DNA of 64,000 nucleotides from Streptomyces sp. XY006 (GCF_002237655.1 NZ_NOKT01000013.1:156492-220491); one strand, 5' to 3'. Counted from the first letter of the stretch, positions 26,582 to 36,060 are shown. Notes: generated from the sequence alone by a model not told the origin. Translations and numbers: made by a program.

Positions 26582-27712
26582 ATGTCTGTGTCCATTGAAC
26601 CGACGCCCGTGGAACCGAAGCAGCAGGAGCCGTCCGAGGCGTTGCGGCCGCATGCCGAGGACGCCTTCGCCGACGAACTCGCCGCGCTCGCCGCACAGGA
26701 CGACCGCCCGCGCCCGGCCCGCTGGAAGCTGTCGCCGTGGGCCGTCGCGACGTACCTGCTGGGGGGCGTCCTGCCGGACGGCACGGTGATCACGCCGAAG
26801 TACGTCGGCCCGCGCCGCATCGTCGAGGTCGCCGTCACGACCCTCGCCACCGACCGCGCCCTGCTCCTGCTCGGCGTGCCCGGGACGGCGAAGACGTGGG
26901 TGTCCGAGCACCTGGCCGCTGCCGTCAGCGGCGACTCCACGCTGCTGGTGCAGGGCACCGCCGGCACGCCGGAGGAGGCCATCCGCTACGGCTGGAACTA
27001 CGCGCAGCTGCTCGCCCACGGCCCGAGCCGCGACGCCCTCGTGCCCAGCCCGGTCATGCGTGCCATGGCCGAGGGCATGACGGCGCGCGTCGAGGAGCTG
27101 ACGCGCATCCCGGCCGACGTGCAGGACACGCTCATCACGATCCTGTCGGAGAAGACGCTGCCCATACCGGAGCTGGGCCAGGAGGTGCAGGCGGTCCGGG
27201 GCTTCAACCTGATCGCCACGGCCAACGACCGCGACCGCGGGGTCAACGACCTGTCCAGCGCCCTGCGCCGCCGCTTCAACACGGTGGTTCTGCCGCTGCC
27301 GGAGACCCCCGACGCCGAGGTCGACATCGTCTCGCGCCGCGTGGACCAGATCGGCCGCTCCCTGGACCTGCCGCCCGCGCCCGACGGGCTCGACGAGATC
27401 CGCCGGGTCGTCACCGTCTTCCGCGAGCTGCGCGACGGGGTGACGACCGACGGCCGGACGAAGCTGAAGTCGCCCAGCGGCACGCTGTCCACGGCCGAGG
27501 CGATTTCCGTCGTCACCAACGGACTGGCGCTGGCCGCCCACTTCGGCGACGGAGTGCTGCGGGCCGGCGATGTCGCCGCGGGCATCCTCGGCGCGGTGGT
27601 CCGCGACCCGGCGGCCGACCGCGTGATCTGGCAGGAGTACCTGGAGACGGTCGTCCGTGAGCGCGACGGCTGGAAGGACTTCTACCGGGCCTGCCGCGAG
27701 GTGAGCGGGTGA
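26582..27712 (+). CDS. MoxR-type AAA+ ATPase
   Basis: 376 aa. Walker A is GVPGTAKT at residues 98-105, as in MoxR proteins. The Walker B region is degenerate (RVEELTRIPADVQDTLI replaces the usual DEINRA...VQ), sensor 1 is LIATANDRDRGVNDL, and the arginine finger region is SSALRRRFNTV. MoxR ATPases remodel or load partner VWA-domain proteins; the VWA protein at 30360 is the obvious partner. ATG 26582 has GGAGGGGG upstream. First gene of the plus-strand unit and driven by the PafBC-type promoter. Confidence 0.88.
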   Translation: MSVSIEPTPVEPKQQEPSEALRPHAEDAFADELAALAAQDDRPRPARWKLSPWAVATYLLGGVLPDGTVITPKYVGPRRIVEVAVTTLATDRALLLLGVPGTAKTWVSEHLAAAVSGDSTLLVQGTAGTPEEAIRYGWNYAQLLAHGPSRDALVPSPVMRAMAEGMTARVEELTRIPADVQDTLITILSEKTLPIPELGQEVQAVRGFNLIATANDRDRGVNDLSSALRRRFNTVVLPLPETPDAEVDIVSRRVDQIGRSLDLPPAPDGLDEIRRVVTVFRELRDGVTTDGRTKLKSPSGTLSTAEAISVVTNGLALAAHFGDGVLRAGDVAAGILGAVVRDPAADRVIWQEYLETVVRERDGWKDFYRACREVSG

Positions 27713-27766
27713 GCGACCGGGGGCGGGGGCCGGTCGGGGGACGGACAGGGGATGGGAGGGAACCAA

Positions 27767-30220
27767 GTGACCATTGAGGAACGGCCCGCGGGCCGGGGGG
27801 CCGGGGCGGGGCCGGTGCTGCTGGGGGTGCGGCATCACGGACCGGGATCGGCGCGGGCCGTGCGCGCGGCGCTGGAGGCGGCGAGGCCGGGAGTCGTGCT
27901 GATCGAGGGGCCGCCCGAGGCGGACGCCCTGATCCCGCTCGCCGCCGACGAGGAGATGCGGCCGCCGGTCGCCCTGCTCGCCCATGCGGTGGACGAGCCC
28001 GGCCGCTCGGCGTTCTGGCCGCTGGCCGAGTTCTCGCCCGAGTGGGTCGCCCTCCGCTGGGCTCTGGAGCACGGCGTTCCGGCCCGCTTCATCGACCTGC
28101 CGGCCACGCACACGCTGGCCTGGGGACAGCGCGAGGACGAGGAGGGAGCGCGGGGCGAATCCCCGCTGGACGGGGATCCGGCCCAGCCGGCGGACGGTGA
28201 CCATGCTCCCGGCACCGCCCCCGCCCGCGAACCCGAGCTCGAACCCGAACCCGAACCTGAGCCTGACGGTGCCGACGAGGTGCGGATCGACCCGCTCGGG
28301 GTGCTCGCCGACGCCGCCGGGTACGACGACCCGGAGCGGTGGTGGGAGGACGTCGTCGAGCACCGCGGCGCCGGTCAGGGGGACGCGCTCGCGCCGTTCA
28401 CCGCGCTGGAGGAGGCCATGGCGGCCCTGCGGGAGACCTACGGCAGCGGGGGCCACGACCGGGACCTGGTCCGGGAGGCGTACATGCGGCTCCAGCTGCG
28501 GTCCGCACAGCGGGAGTTCGAGGACGGCGTGGCCGTCGTCTGCGGCGCCTGGCACGTGCCCGCGCTGCGGCAGAAGACCACCGTCGCCGCCGACAAGGCG
28601 CTGCTGAAGGGCCTGCCCAAGGTCAAGACGGACATGACCTGGGTCCCGTGGACCCACCGCAGGCTGTCCCGGGTCAGCGGCTACGGGGCCGGCATCGACT
28701 CGCCGGGCTGGTACGGCCACCTGTTCAGCGCCCCCGACCGGCCGGTCGAGCGGTGGATGACCAAGGTGGCCGGCCTGCTGCGCGCGGAGGACCGGATCGT
28801 CTCCTCCGCGCACGTCATCGAGGCGGTGCGGCTGGCCGAGACGCTCGCCGCGATGCGCGGCCGCCCGCTGCCGGGCCTGAGCGAGTCGACCGACGCGGTG
28901 CGGGCGGTGATGTGCGAGGGCTCGGACGTGCCGCTGGCCCTGGTGCACGACCGGCTGGTCGTAGGTGACGTCCTGGGGGAGGTGCCGTCGACGGCACCGG
29001 CGGTGCCGCTGCAGCGGGACCTCACCCGGCTGCAGCGCCGGCTGCGGCTGAAGCCGGAGGCGCTGGAGCGGGAGCTGGAGCTCGACCTGCGCAAGGAGAA
29101 CGACGCCGCACGCAGCAGGCTGCTGCACCGGCTGCGGCTGCTCGGCATCGCGTGGGGCGAACCGGCCGCCTCGCGGGGCAGCACCGGCACGTTCCGGGAG
29201 ACCTGGCGGCTGCGCTGGGAACCGGAACTGTCCGTGCGGGTCGCCGAGGCAGGCGTGTGGGGGACGACCGTGCTGTCCGCCGCCACCGCCAAGGCCGAGG
29301 CGGACGCCGTCACCGCGGAGGGCCTCGCCGACGTGACGGCGCTCGCCGAGCGCTGCCTGCTGGCCGAACTGCCCGACGCGCTGCCCACGGTGATGCGGAT
29401 CCTCGCCGACCGGGCGGCCCTCGACTCGGACGTCGGCCACCTCGCCCAGGCGCTGCCCGCCCTGGTCCGTTCGCTGCGCTACGGCGACGTCCGCGGCACC
29501 GACACCGGGGCCCTCGGCGAGGTCGCCGCGGGGCTGGCCGAGCGGGTCTTCGTCGGGCTGCCCCCGGCCTGCGCCGCGCTCGACGCCGACGCGGCGGAGG
29601 AGATGCGGCGCCATGTGGACGCGGTGCACGGGGCCGTCGGGCTCCTGGGCGACGCCCCGGCAGCGGGACACGGTCACCTCAGAGCACGCTGGCAGTCGGT
29701 GCTGCGGGTGCTGTCCGGGCGGGACACCGTGCCGGGCGTGATCCGGGGACGGGCCGTGCGGCTGCTGCTGGACGACGGGGAGCTGGCGCAGGACGAGGCG
29801 GCGCGGCTCATGGGGCTCGTCCTGTCGCCGGGCACGCCGCCCGCGGACGCGGCCGCCTGGATCGAGGGCTTCGTCGGCGGCGGCTCCGGCGGCGGCATGC
29901 TCCTGGTGCACGACGAGCGGCTGCTCGGGCTGGTCGACGCGTGGCTGACCGGGGTCCCGGCGGAAGCGTTCACGGACGTACTGCCGCTGCTGCGGCGGAC
30001 GTTCTCGGCGTACGAACCGGGGGTGCGCCGGACCCTGGGCGAACTGGTCCGGCGCGGTCCGGCCGCACCGGGCGCCGCGACGGCCGCCGGCGCCGCGATA
30101 CCCGGCTTCGCGGCGGAACTCGACACCGCACGCGCGGACGCCGTGCTGCCGGTCGTGCGGCTGCTGCTCGGCCTCGACGAGATGGACACGCGGAACGACC
30201 TGGTGGGGGTGGAGAGATGA
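27767..30220 (+). CDS. DUF5682 family protein
   Basis: 817 aa, soluble. The N-terminus (VLLGVRHHGPGSARAVRAAL, then VVLIEGPPEADALI) is the conserved DUF5682 start and resembles TraB/ChaN-like folds in having an HHGPGS loop. An acidic low-complexity insert (EPELEPEPEPEPDGADE) interrupts it near 160-175. Biochemical role unknown. GTG 27767 is preferred to ATG 27752 because GGGAGGG lies 6 nt before it. Its stop overlaps the next small ORF (ATGA). Confidence 0.82.
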   Translation: MTIEERPAGRGAGAGPVLLGVRHHGPGSARAVRAALEAARPGVVLIEGPPEADALIPLAADEEMRPPVALLAHAVDEPGRSAFWPLAEFSPEWVALRWALEHGVPARFIDLPATHTLAWGQREDEEGARGESPLDGDPAQPADGDHAPGTAPAREPELEPEPEPEPDGADEVRIDPLGVLADAAGYDDPERWWEDVVEHRGAGQGDALAPFTALEEAMAALRETYGSGGHDRDLVREAYMRLQLRSAQREFEDGVAVVCGAWHVPALRQKTTVAADKALLKGLPKVKTDMTWVPWTHRRLSRVSGYGAGIDSPGWYGHLFSAPDRPVERWMTKVAGLLRAEDRIVSSAHVIEAVRLAETLAAMRGRPLPGLSESTDAVRAVMCEGSDVPLALVHDRLVVGDVLGEVPSTAPAVPLQRDLTRLQRRLRLKPEALERELELDLRKENDAARSRLLHRLRLLGIAWGEPAASRGSTGTFRETWRLRWEPELSVRVAEAGVWGTTVLSAATAKAEADAVTAEGLADVTALAERCLLAELPDALPTVMRILADRAALDSDVGHLAQALPALVRSLRYGDVRGTDTGALGEVAAGLAERVFVGLPPACAALDADAAEEMRRHVDAVHGAVGLLGDAPAAGHGHLRARWQSVLRVLSGRDTVPGVIRGRAVRLLLDDGELAQDEAARLMGLVLSPGTPPADAAAWIEGFVGGGSGGGMLLVHDERLLGLVDAWLTGVPAEAFTDVLPLLRRTFSAYEPGVRRTLGELVRRGPAAPGAATAAGAAIPGFAAELDTARADAVLPVVRLLLGLDEMDTRNDLVGVER

Positions 30221-30363
30221 CGACCGACGGACTGCGAGCACCGACGCCGCGGGCGGCGGAGGCGGACACGGTCGGAAGGGGGCCAGGGGCGGAAGACCGG
30301 CCGGCGACGACCGTGCCGGTGATCCCGCTGTGGGAACGGTCGCGCGGGGGAGGACACGGATGA
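30217..30363 (+). CDS. 48-aa small protein coupled to DUF5682 and VWA genes
   Basis: The ORF (MTTDGLRAPTPRAAEAD start) overlaps the upstream stop by ATGA and its own stop overlaps the next start by ATGA, so all three are translationally coupled. The peptide is polar and Pro/Arg-rich, ending VPVIPLWERSRGGGHG; VIPLWER could be a docking motif. It may be a genuine linker subunit or simply a translational relay between its neighbours. Confidence 0.6.
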   Translation: MTTDGLRAPTPRAAEADTVGRGPGAEDRPATTVPVIPLWERSRGGGHG

Positions 30364-31547
30364 CGGCCGACGGAACGGGGGGGATCGCCGGGGCGACGGA
30401 CCCGGCGCGGGAGCGGCTGCGGCGGTGGCGGCTCGTGCTCGGGGGAGACGCGGCGGACGGCACCGGATGCGCGCTGTCCGGTCAGGACGCGGCGATGGAC
30501 GGGGCGCTCACCGCGCTCTACGGCAGGAAGGACGGCAAGGGGCAGGGCGGCCGGGACCGTTCGGCGGGGCTCGGGGCATCGGCGCCGTCCGTGGCGCGCT
30601 GGCTGGGTGACATCCGGACGTACTTCCCGTCCTCCGTCGTCCAGGTCATGCAGCGCGACGCCATCGACCGGCTCGGTCTCGCCACGCTCCTGTTGGAGCC
30701 GGAGATGCTGGAGGCGGTGGAGGCCGACGTGCACCTGGTCGGCACGCTGCTGTCGCTCAACAAGGCGATGCCCGAGACGACGAAGGAGACGGCACGGGCC
30801 GTCGTGCGCAAGGTCGTCGAGGACCTGGAAAAGCGGCTCGCCACCCGCACCCGGGCCACTCTGACCGGTGCGCTCGACCGCAGTGCCCGGATCAGCCGGC
30901 CGCGCCACCACGACATCGACTGGAACCGCACGATCGCGGCCAACCTCAAGCACTACCTGCCCGAGTACCGCACGATTGTGCCGGAGCGGCTCATCGGATA
31001 CGGGCGGGCGACCCAGTCCACGAAGAAGGAGGTCATCCTCTGTATCGATCAGTCGGGATCCATGGCGGCGTCGGTCGTGTACGCCTCGGTGTTCGGAGCG
31101 GTGCTCGCCTCGATGCGGACGATCTCCACGCGACTCGTCGTCTTCGACACGGCGGTCGTCGATCTCACGGACCAGCTCGACGACCCGGTGGACGTCCTGT
31201 TCGGCACGCAGCTGGGCGGCGGCACGGACATCAACCGGGCCCTGGCCTACTGCCAGTCGCAGATCACCCGGCCCGCGGAGACGGTCGTCGTACTGATCAG
31301 TGACCTCTACGAAGGGGGCATCCGGAACGAGATGCTCAAGCGGGTCTCGGCGATGAAGGCCTCCGGGGTGCAGTTCGTGACGCTGCTGGCGCTCTCGGAC
31401 GAGGGCGCACCGGCGTACGACCGGGAACACGCGGCCGCGCTGGCGGCGTTGGGGGCGCCGGCGTTCGCCTGTACGCCCGATCTGTTTCCGGAGGTGATGG
31501 CGGCGGCGATCGAGAAGCGGCCGCTGCCGATACCGGACGCGGCCTGA
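30360..31547 (+). CDS. VWA domain protein (CoxE-like)
   Basis: 395 aa. A helical N-terminal half (to about 215) precedes a von Willebrand A domain with a complete metal-ion-dependent adhesion site: DQSGSMAAS (DxSxS), GGGTDIN (Thr) and ISDLYEGG (Asp). Together with the MoxR ATPase it forms the familiar MoxR-VWA pair, thought to act as a chaperone-like assembly or remodelling machine. Last gene of the unit, coupled by ATGA to the 48-aa ORF. Confidence 0.9.
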   Translation: MTADGTGGIAGATDPARERLRRWRLVLGGDAADGTGCALSGQDAAMDGALTALYGRKDGKGQGGRDRSAGLGASAPSVARWLGDIRTYFPSSVVQVMQRDAIDRLGLATLLLEPEMLEAVEADVHLVGTLLSLNKAMPETTKETARAVVRKVVEDLEKRLATRTRATLTGALDRSARISRPRHHDIDWNRTIAANLKHYLPEYRTIVPERLIGYGRATQSTKKEVILCIDQSGSMAASVVYASVFGAVLASMRTISTRLVVFDTAVVDLTDQLDDPVDVLFGTQLGGGTDINRALAYCQSQITRPAETVVVLISDLYEGGIRNEMLKRVSAMKASGVQFVTLLALSDEGAPAYDREHAAALAALGAPAFACTPDLFPEVMAAAIEKRPLPIPDAA

Positions 31548-31799
31548 GGGCCCGCGTCCCGCGGGAGCCGGTCGGATGGCGACATGTCGACCGATCGTCG
31601 CCCGACTTGGGCCGGTAAACCGGACATGACGGCCCATCGTCCGGCAAGGGCTTGCGTGACCTCCGCACTCCCGTGCGAGGATCGGCGCCTGCTCGGCGGT
31701 GCGTTGCGCCGCGCCGGGCGGACCGCGTCGTGCCGACCGTTGCCCGTGGCGCGTGATGCGTTCCGCGCGCTTGTTCCGTCGCACGGAGGAACTCCCCTT

Positions 31800-33170
31800 T
31801 TGACCTGGTCAGCAGCCCTGTCCGGTGCCGCGTCGCGCGTGCTGCGCACGGCGGCCGGACGGCGTGCGCTCCAAGTGGCGCTGCTGGTGGGCGGGTTGCT
31901 GGTGATCGGGCTGCTGTGCGGGGAGCGGGCCGATGCGGCGGACGGCACGGTCGGGCGGACCGCCGGCGGGGAGCGGCCCTTGATCCGACAGGACGTGCAC
32001 GCTGCGGCGGGGCGGGGGGCTTCGCTTCTGCCCCGGGGCCAGGACGCGCTCGGGCCGGGAGCGGGGGCGGGAGCAGGGACGGTGACGGGGACGGTTGGGG
32101 AGCGGCCGCGTCTCGCCGGCCGCCCGCCTGCGTCTCCGGCGGTGCGCGAGGCGCCGTCGGTCCTGGAATCGTCGGCGCCGCCGTCTCGGCCGGAGCCGCC
32201 GGCCCAACGGACCCGGCCGTCCACGCGGCCCATCTCCGAGCCGCCACCGTCGCTCTCCGGCTCTCCCGCCCCGGCGCCCTTGCCCGAGATCCCGGCGCTG
32301 CCGGTGGGGTCGGGGCTGTCGATCAGGTCGGGGCTGCCGGTCGGGTCAGCCCTACCGGTCGTGTCGACGCTGCCGATCGCACCGGCCTTGCCCGACCCAC
32401 CCGCCGTACCGACGCTGCCCACAGCCCCTGGCACGTCACCGCTGCCGGGCCTGCCTGACCTACCCGAGCTGCCCGGGGCGGCGCTGCCGACCCTGCCCAC
32501 CATCCCCGGCACGCCGCCGCTGCCTGGCCTGCCCGACCTGCCCGGGGTATCGCCGCACATCCCCAACCTGCCGGGCGATGCCATCGCGCTCCCAGAAGCC
32601 CCCGGCTTCCCCGAGCCTCCCGGCCTTCCCGAGCCTCCCGGCATTCCCCAGCCCCCTGGCCTTCCTGTGCCCCCTGATGCCCCGGTCGTCCCTGGCGCCT
32701 CGGTCTTCCCCGGCGCCCCGGTCCTCCCCGGGCAGCTTCTCCCCACCCCGGTGACGGGGGTCCCGGGGACGGGTGTCCCGGCGTTGGACGTGGCGGGTGG
32801 GCCGTCGGGCGGTGTCGGTGTGGCCGGTGCCGTGGGGCCGGCTGTCGGGGGCGAGTCGTGCTCTGTCGGCTGGCAGCGTGCTGGCTGGACGGCTCGCGTG
32901 GATCATCACCCTGGACACCGTGACGGCCGGACCGCGCAGGCCGCCCGTACCGCCGGGCACGCCCCCGCCGACGAGGCCCCCGCCGAGCGGCCGGACGGCA
33001 CGCTGGGCAACCGTTCCTCGGCCGACAACGGCACGCCCCGGCACGGCGAAGCGCACGCCGTCACGCCGAGCGGGCGGGCCCCGTCGCGGCTCGCGCCCGG
33101 TACCGCGGCCCGTGACGAGGCGGCCGGTACGCGGGACAGCCGCGGGGACGTTCCCCTCTTCCCTGGCTAG
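31800..33170 (+). CDS. secreted Pro-rich repeat protein
   Basis: 456 aa. TTG 31800 is proposed from GGAGGA 9 nt upstream. It gives a classical signal (RTAAGRRALQVALLVGG, then LLVIGLLCGERADAA), whereas codons upstream are not signal-like. The mature part is dominated at about 165-330 by LP/GLP/PGFP repeats (PLPGLPDLPELPGAALPTLP), an extended wall-spanning type of sequence. The polar C-terminus contains one Cys (GESCSVG) and no LPXTG sorting motif. Function unknown; it may be a cell-surface structural or adhesion protein. Confidence 0.6.
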   Translation: MTWSAALSGAASRVLRTAAGRRALQVALLVGGLLVIGLLCGERADAADGTVGRTAGGERPLIRQDVHAAAGRGASLLPRGQDALGPGAGAGAGTVTGTVGERPRLAGRPPASPAVREAPSVLESSAPPSRPEPPAQRTRPSTRPISEPPPSLSGSPAPAPLPEIPALPVGSGLSIRSGLPVGSALPVVSTLPIAPALPDPPAVPTLPTAPGTSPLPGLPDLPELPGAALPTLPTIPGTPPLPGLPDLPGVSPHIPNLPGDAIALPEAPGFPEPPGLPEPPGIPQPPGLPVPPDAPVVPGASVFPGAPVLPGQLLPTPVTGVPGTGVPALDVAGGPSGGVGVAGAVGPAVGGESCSVGWQRAGWTARVDHHPGHRDGRTAQAARTAGHAPADEAPAERPDGTLGNRSSADNGTPRHGEAHAVTPSGRAPSRLAPGTAARDEAAGTRDSRGDVPLFPG

Positions 33171-33809
33171 CAGGACAGCAGGACAGCAGGCCGGGCCCGC
33201 GGCCCCTCTCCCGTCAACCTCCGGTCCGCCCGCGTGTCGCATGCACGGCGCCCGCCCGGGGAGACCGAACGCCGCGCGCCACCGCCCGTCACCACTGCCG
33301 CTGCCGCCACAGCACAGCTACCTGCCGACAGCCGTCAAGACACAGCCACCGCCGCCGCCACCGCCAGCCAAGCTTCCACGAGACATCCCCCCGGACGGTC
33401 GAAAGCCGTCGGCCCTTCGGGGGCCGAGGTCTCGTGGGGAGGGGCGGCCGGTTCCCCTCGGGGTGGGGACCGGCCGGCCCGCACCCCGAGGAGCCAGGGC
33501 CCGAGCAGGCCCTCCACGCTCCTCCGGAGGTGTCCCGCGGGCCTCACCGGGTGAACCCCAGCCCGGTGAGGCCCCTCACCCCCGGCACGCCGTGCCAGAC
33601 AGGGCGGCATCATGTGACAGGTATCACCGCTCAGGTGTGACCCTCGATTTAGAGGCCTCCCGGAAGCAGCGATAACCTGCGAGACGGACATGCCGCGCGC
33701 TCGGACACCGTGTGCGCCTCCCTTGTGACAGACAGCGGACGTCACGTTGCCCTCGCGGCACGCCCACGCAGACAACGAACCGCGAGATCACTGATAGGGA
33801 CGGAAGCGC
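33171..33809. other. long gene-free leader upstream of sucC
   Basis: 639 bp without a credible gene. It contains an interrupted stem near 33450-33477 (GGCCGGTTCCCC with GGGGACCGGCC), a terminator-like hairpin (33542-33571) and the sucCD promoter region. The last 200 bp include TGTGAC and TAACCT boxes but no clean -35/-10 pair. Confidence 0.4.
33542..33571 (+). terminator. hairpin terminator before sucCD
   Basis: CCTCACCGGG and CCCGGTGAGG form a perfect 10-bp stem with a 10-nt loop, about 370 bp after the Pro-rich gene and 240 bp before sucC. It probably shields sucCD from upstream readthrough. Confidence 0.5.
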
Positions 33810-34991
33810 GTGGACCTGTTCGAGTACCAGGCGAGGGACCTCTTCGCCAAGCACGATGTACCGGTGCTGGCCGGTGAAGTCATCGACACGCCTGAGGCGG
33901 CCCGCGCAGCCACCGAGCGCCTCGGTGGCAAGTCCGTCGTCAAGGCCCAGGTGAAGGTCGGCGGCCGTGGCAAGGCCGGTGGCGTCAAGCTCGCCGCCAC
34001 CCCCGACGAGGCGGTCGAGCACGCGACCAACATCCTCGGCATGGACATCAAGGGCCACACGGTCCACAAGGTGATGATCGCCGAGACGGCCCCGGAGATC
34101 GTGGAGGAGTACTACGTCTCCTTCCTCCTGGACCGCGCCAACCGCACCTTCCTCTCCATCGCGTCCGTCGAGGGCGGCATGGAGATCGAGGAGGTGGCGG
34201 CCACCCGCCCCGAGGCCGTCGCCAAGACGCCGATCGACGCCAACGAGGGCGTGACCGAGGAGAAGGCGCGCGAGATCGTCGCGGCTGCCAAGTTCCCGGC
34301 CGAGGTCGCCGACAAGGTCGTCAACGTCCTGGTCAAGCTGTGGGACACCTTCATCAAGGAGGACGCCCTCCTGGTCGAGGTCAACCCGCTGGCCAAGGTC
34401 GCCTCCGGTGACGTCATCGCCCTGGACGGCAAGGTCTCCCTCGACGAGAACGCCGAGTTCCGTCAGCCGGAGCACGAGGCCCTCCAGGACAAGGACGCGG
34501 CCAACCCGCTCGAGGCCGCCGCCAAGGCCAAGAACCTCAACTACGTCAAGCTCGACGGCGAGGTCGGCATCATCGGCAACGGCGCGGGTCTCGTCATGAG
34601 CACCCTGGACGTCGTCGCGTACGCCGGTGAGGCGCACGGTGGCGTCAAGCCCGCCAACTTCCTCGACATCGGTGGTGGCGCCTCCGCCGCCGTCATGGCG
34701 AACGGCCTGGAGATCATCCTCGGCGACCCGGACGTCAAGTCCGTCTTCGTCAACGTCTTCGGTGGCATCACCGCCTGTGACGAGGTCGCCAACGGCATCG
34801 TCCAGGCGCTGCAGCTGCTCAAGGACAAGGGCGAGGACGTCAACAAGCCGCTCGTCGTCCGTCTGGACGGCAACAACGCCGAGCTGGGTCGCAAGATCCT
34901 CTCCGACGCCAACCACCCGCTGGTCCAGCGCGTGGACACCATGGACGGCGCGGCCGACAAGGCCGCCGAGCTCGCGGCTGCTGCGAAGTAA
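33810..34991 (+). CDS. sucC: succinyl-CoA synthetase beta subunit
   Basis: 393 aa; with SucD it converts succinyl-CoA, ADP (or GDP) and phosphate to succinate and NTP in the TCA cycle. The ATP-grasp domain starts MDLFEYQARDLFAKHDVPV and has the VVKAQVKVGGRGKAGGVKLA loop. The C-terminal CoA-ligase-type domain has LDIGGGASA and VFVNVFGGITACDEVANG. GTG start with AGGGACGGAAG upstream. A 21-bp gap to sucD shows one operon, ended by the terminator at 35921. Confidence 0.97.
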   Translation: MDLFEYQARDLFAKHDVPVLAGEVIDTPEAARAATERLGGKSVVKAQVKVGGRGKAGGVKLAATPDEAVEHATNILGMDIKGHTVHKVMIAETAPEIVEEYYVSFLLDRANRTFLSIASVEGGMEIEEVAATRPEAVAKTPIDANEGVTEEKAREIVAAAKFPAEVADKVVNVLVKLWDTFIKEDALLVEVNPLAKVASGDVIALDGKVSLDENAEFRQPEHEALQDKDAANPLEAAAKAKNLNYVKLDGEVGIIGNGAGLVMSTLDVVAYAGEAHGGVKPANFLDIGGGASAAVMANGLEIILGDPDVKSVFVNVFGGITACDEVANGIVQALQLLKDKGEDVNKPLVVRLDGNNAELGRKILSDANHPLVQRVDTMDGAADKAAELAAAAK

Positions 34992-35012
34992 GGGACGAGG
35001 GACTACACAGCC

Positions 35013-35897
35013 ATGGCTATCTTCCTCAACAAGGACAGCAAGGTCATCGTCCAGGGCATGACCGGTGCCACGGGCATGAAGCACACCAAGCTCATGCTGG
35101 CCGACGGCACGAACATCGTCGGTGGCGTGAACCCGCGCAAGGCGGGCACGACCGTCGACGTCGACGGCACCGAGATCCCGGTCTTCGGCACGGTCGCCGA
35201 GGCGATCGAGAAGACGGGTGCCAACGTATCCGTCCTCTTCGTCCCGCCGGCCTTCGCCAAGGCCGCCGTCGTCGAGGCCATCGACGCCGAGATCCCGCTC
35301 GCGGTCGTCATCACCGAGGGCATCGCCGTCCACGACTCGGCCGCGTTCTACGCCTACGCCGTGTCCAAGGGCAACAAGACCCGGATCATCGGCCCGAACT
35401 GCCCCGGTCTCATCACCCCGGGCCAGTCCAACGCCGGCATCATCCCGGGCGACATCACCAAGCCGGGCCGCATCGGCCTGGTCTCGAAGTCCGGCACGCT
35501 GACGTACCAGATGATGTACGAGCTGCGTGACATCGGCTTCTCCTCCGCCGTCGGCATCGGTGGCGACCCGGTCATCGGCACCACGCACATCGACGCGCTC
35601 GCCGCGTTCGAGGCCGACCCCGACACCGACCTGATCGTCATGATCGGTGAGATCGGCGGCGACGCCGAGGAGCGGGCCGCGGCCTTCATCAAGGAGAACG
35701 TGAAGAAGCCGGTCGTCGGCTACGTCGCGGGCTTCACCGCGCCCGAGGGCAAGACCATGGGCCACGCCGGCGCCATCGTCTCCGGTTCCTCCGGCACGGC
35801 CGCCGCGAAGAAGGAGGCCCTCGAGGCCGCCGGCGTCAAGGTCGGCAAGACGCCGACCGAGACGGCCAAGCTGGCGCGCGAGATCCTCGCCGGCTGA
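35013..35897 (+). CDS. sucD: succinyl-CoA synthetase alpha subunit
   Basis: 294 aa. The N-terminal CoA-binding Rossmann domain has VQGMTGATGMKHT and NPRKAGT. The C-terminal ligase domain carries the phosphohistidine in MGHAGAIVSGSSGTAAAKKEA and the switch region IGPNCPGLITPGQS. It forms the heterodimer with the upstream SucC and is co-transcribed with it. Confidence 0.97.
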   Translation: MAIFLNKDSKVIVQGMTGATGMKHTKLMLADGTNIVGGVNPRKAGTTVDVDGTEIPVFGTVAEAIEKTGANVSVLFVPPAFAKAAVVEAIDAEIPLAVVITEGIAVHDSAAFYAYAVSKGNKTRIIGPNCPGLITPGQSNAGIIPGDITKPGRIGLVSKSGTLTYQMMYELRDIGFSSAVGIGGDPVIGTTHIDALAAFEADPDTDLIVMIGEIGGDAEERAAAFIKENVKKPVVGYVAGFTAPEGKTMGHAGAIVSGSSGTAAAKKEALEAAGVKVGKTPTETAKLAREILAG

Positions 35898-35920
35898 CAC
35901 CACCCCGGCTCCGGCCGACC

Positions 35921-35953
35921 GTGGGCCCGCTCCCCGTCCGGGAGCGGGCCCAC
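35921..35953 (+). terminator. sucCD terminator
   Basis: GTGGGCCCGCTCC and GGAGCGGGCCCAC form a perfect 13-bp stem with a 7-nt loop, 24 bp after the sucD stop. It is a strong bidirectional hairpin. Confidence 0.8.
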
Positions 35954-36060
35954 CGCCGTTTCCGTCACCGCCGTTCCGCAACCCCCGTTTCCGTCACCCC
36001 CGTTTCCGTCACCGCCGTTTCCGCCACCGCCGTTTCCACCACCGGCGATTCCGTCACCGC
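35954..36060. repeat. 15-bp tandem repeat (CGCCGTTTCCGTCAC)
   Basis: About seven copies of CGCCGTTTCCGTCAC with scattered changes fill the space between the sucCD terminator and the convergent HTH/sigma-like gene, and run into its last codons (stop at 36054-36056). Being a multiple of three, length changes would not shift that reading frame. Confidence 0.8.

Noticed and set aside
33335..33775. A 146-residue minus-strand frame upstream of sucC
   Set aside because: No ribosome-binding site, no recognisable domain, and low-complexity Arg/Pro composition; it overlaps the probable sucCD promoter and leader.
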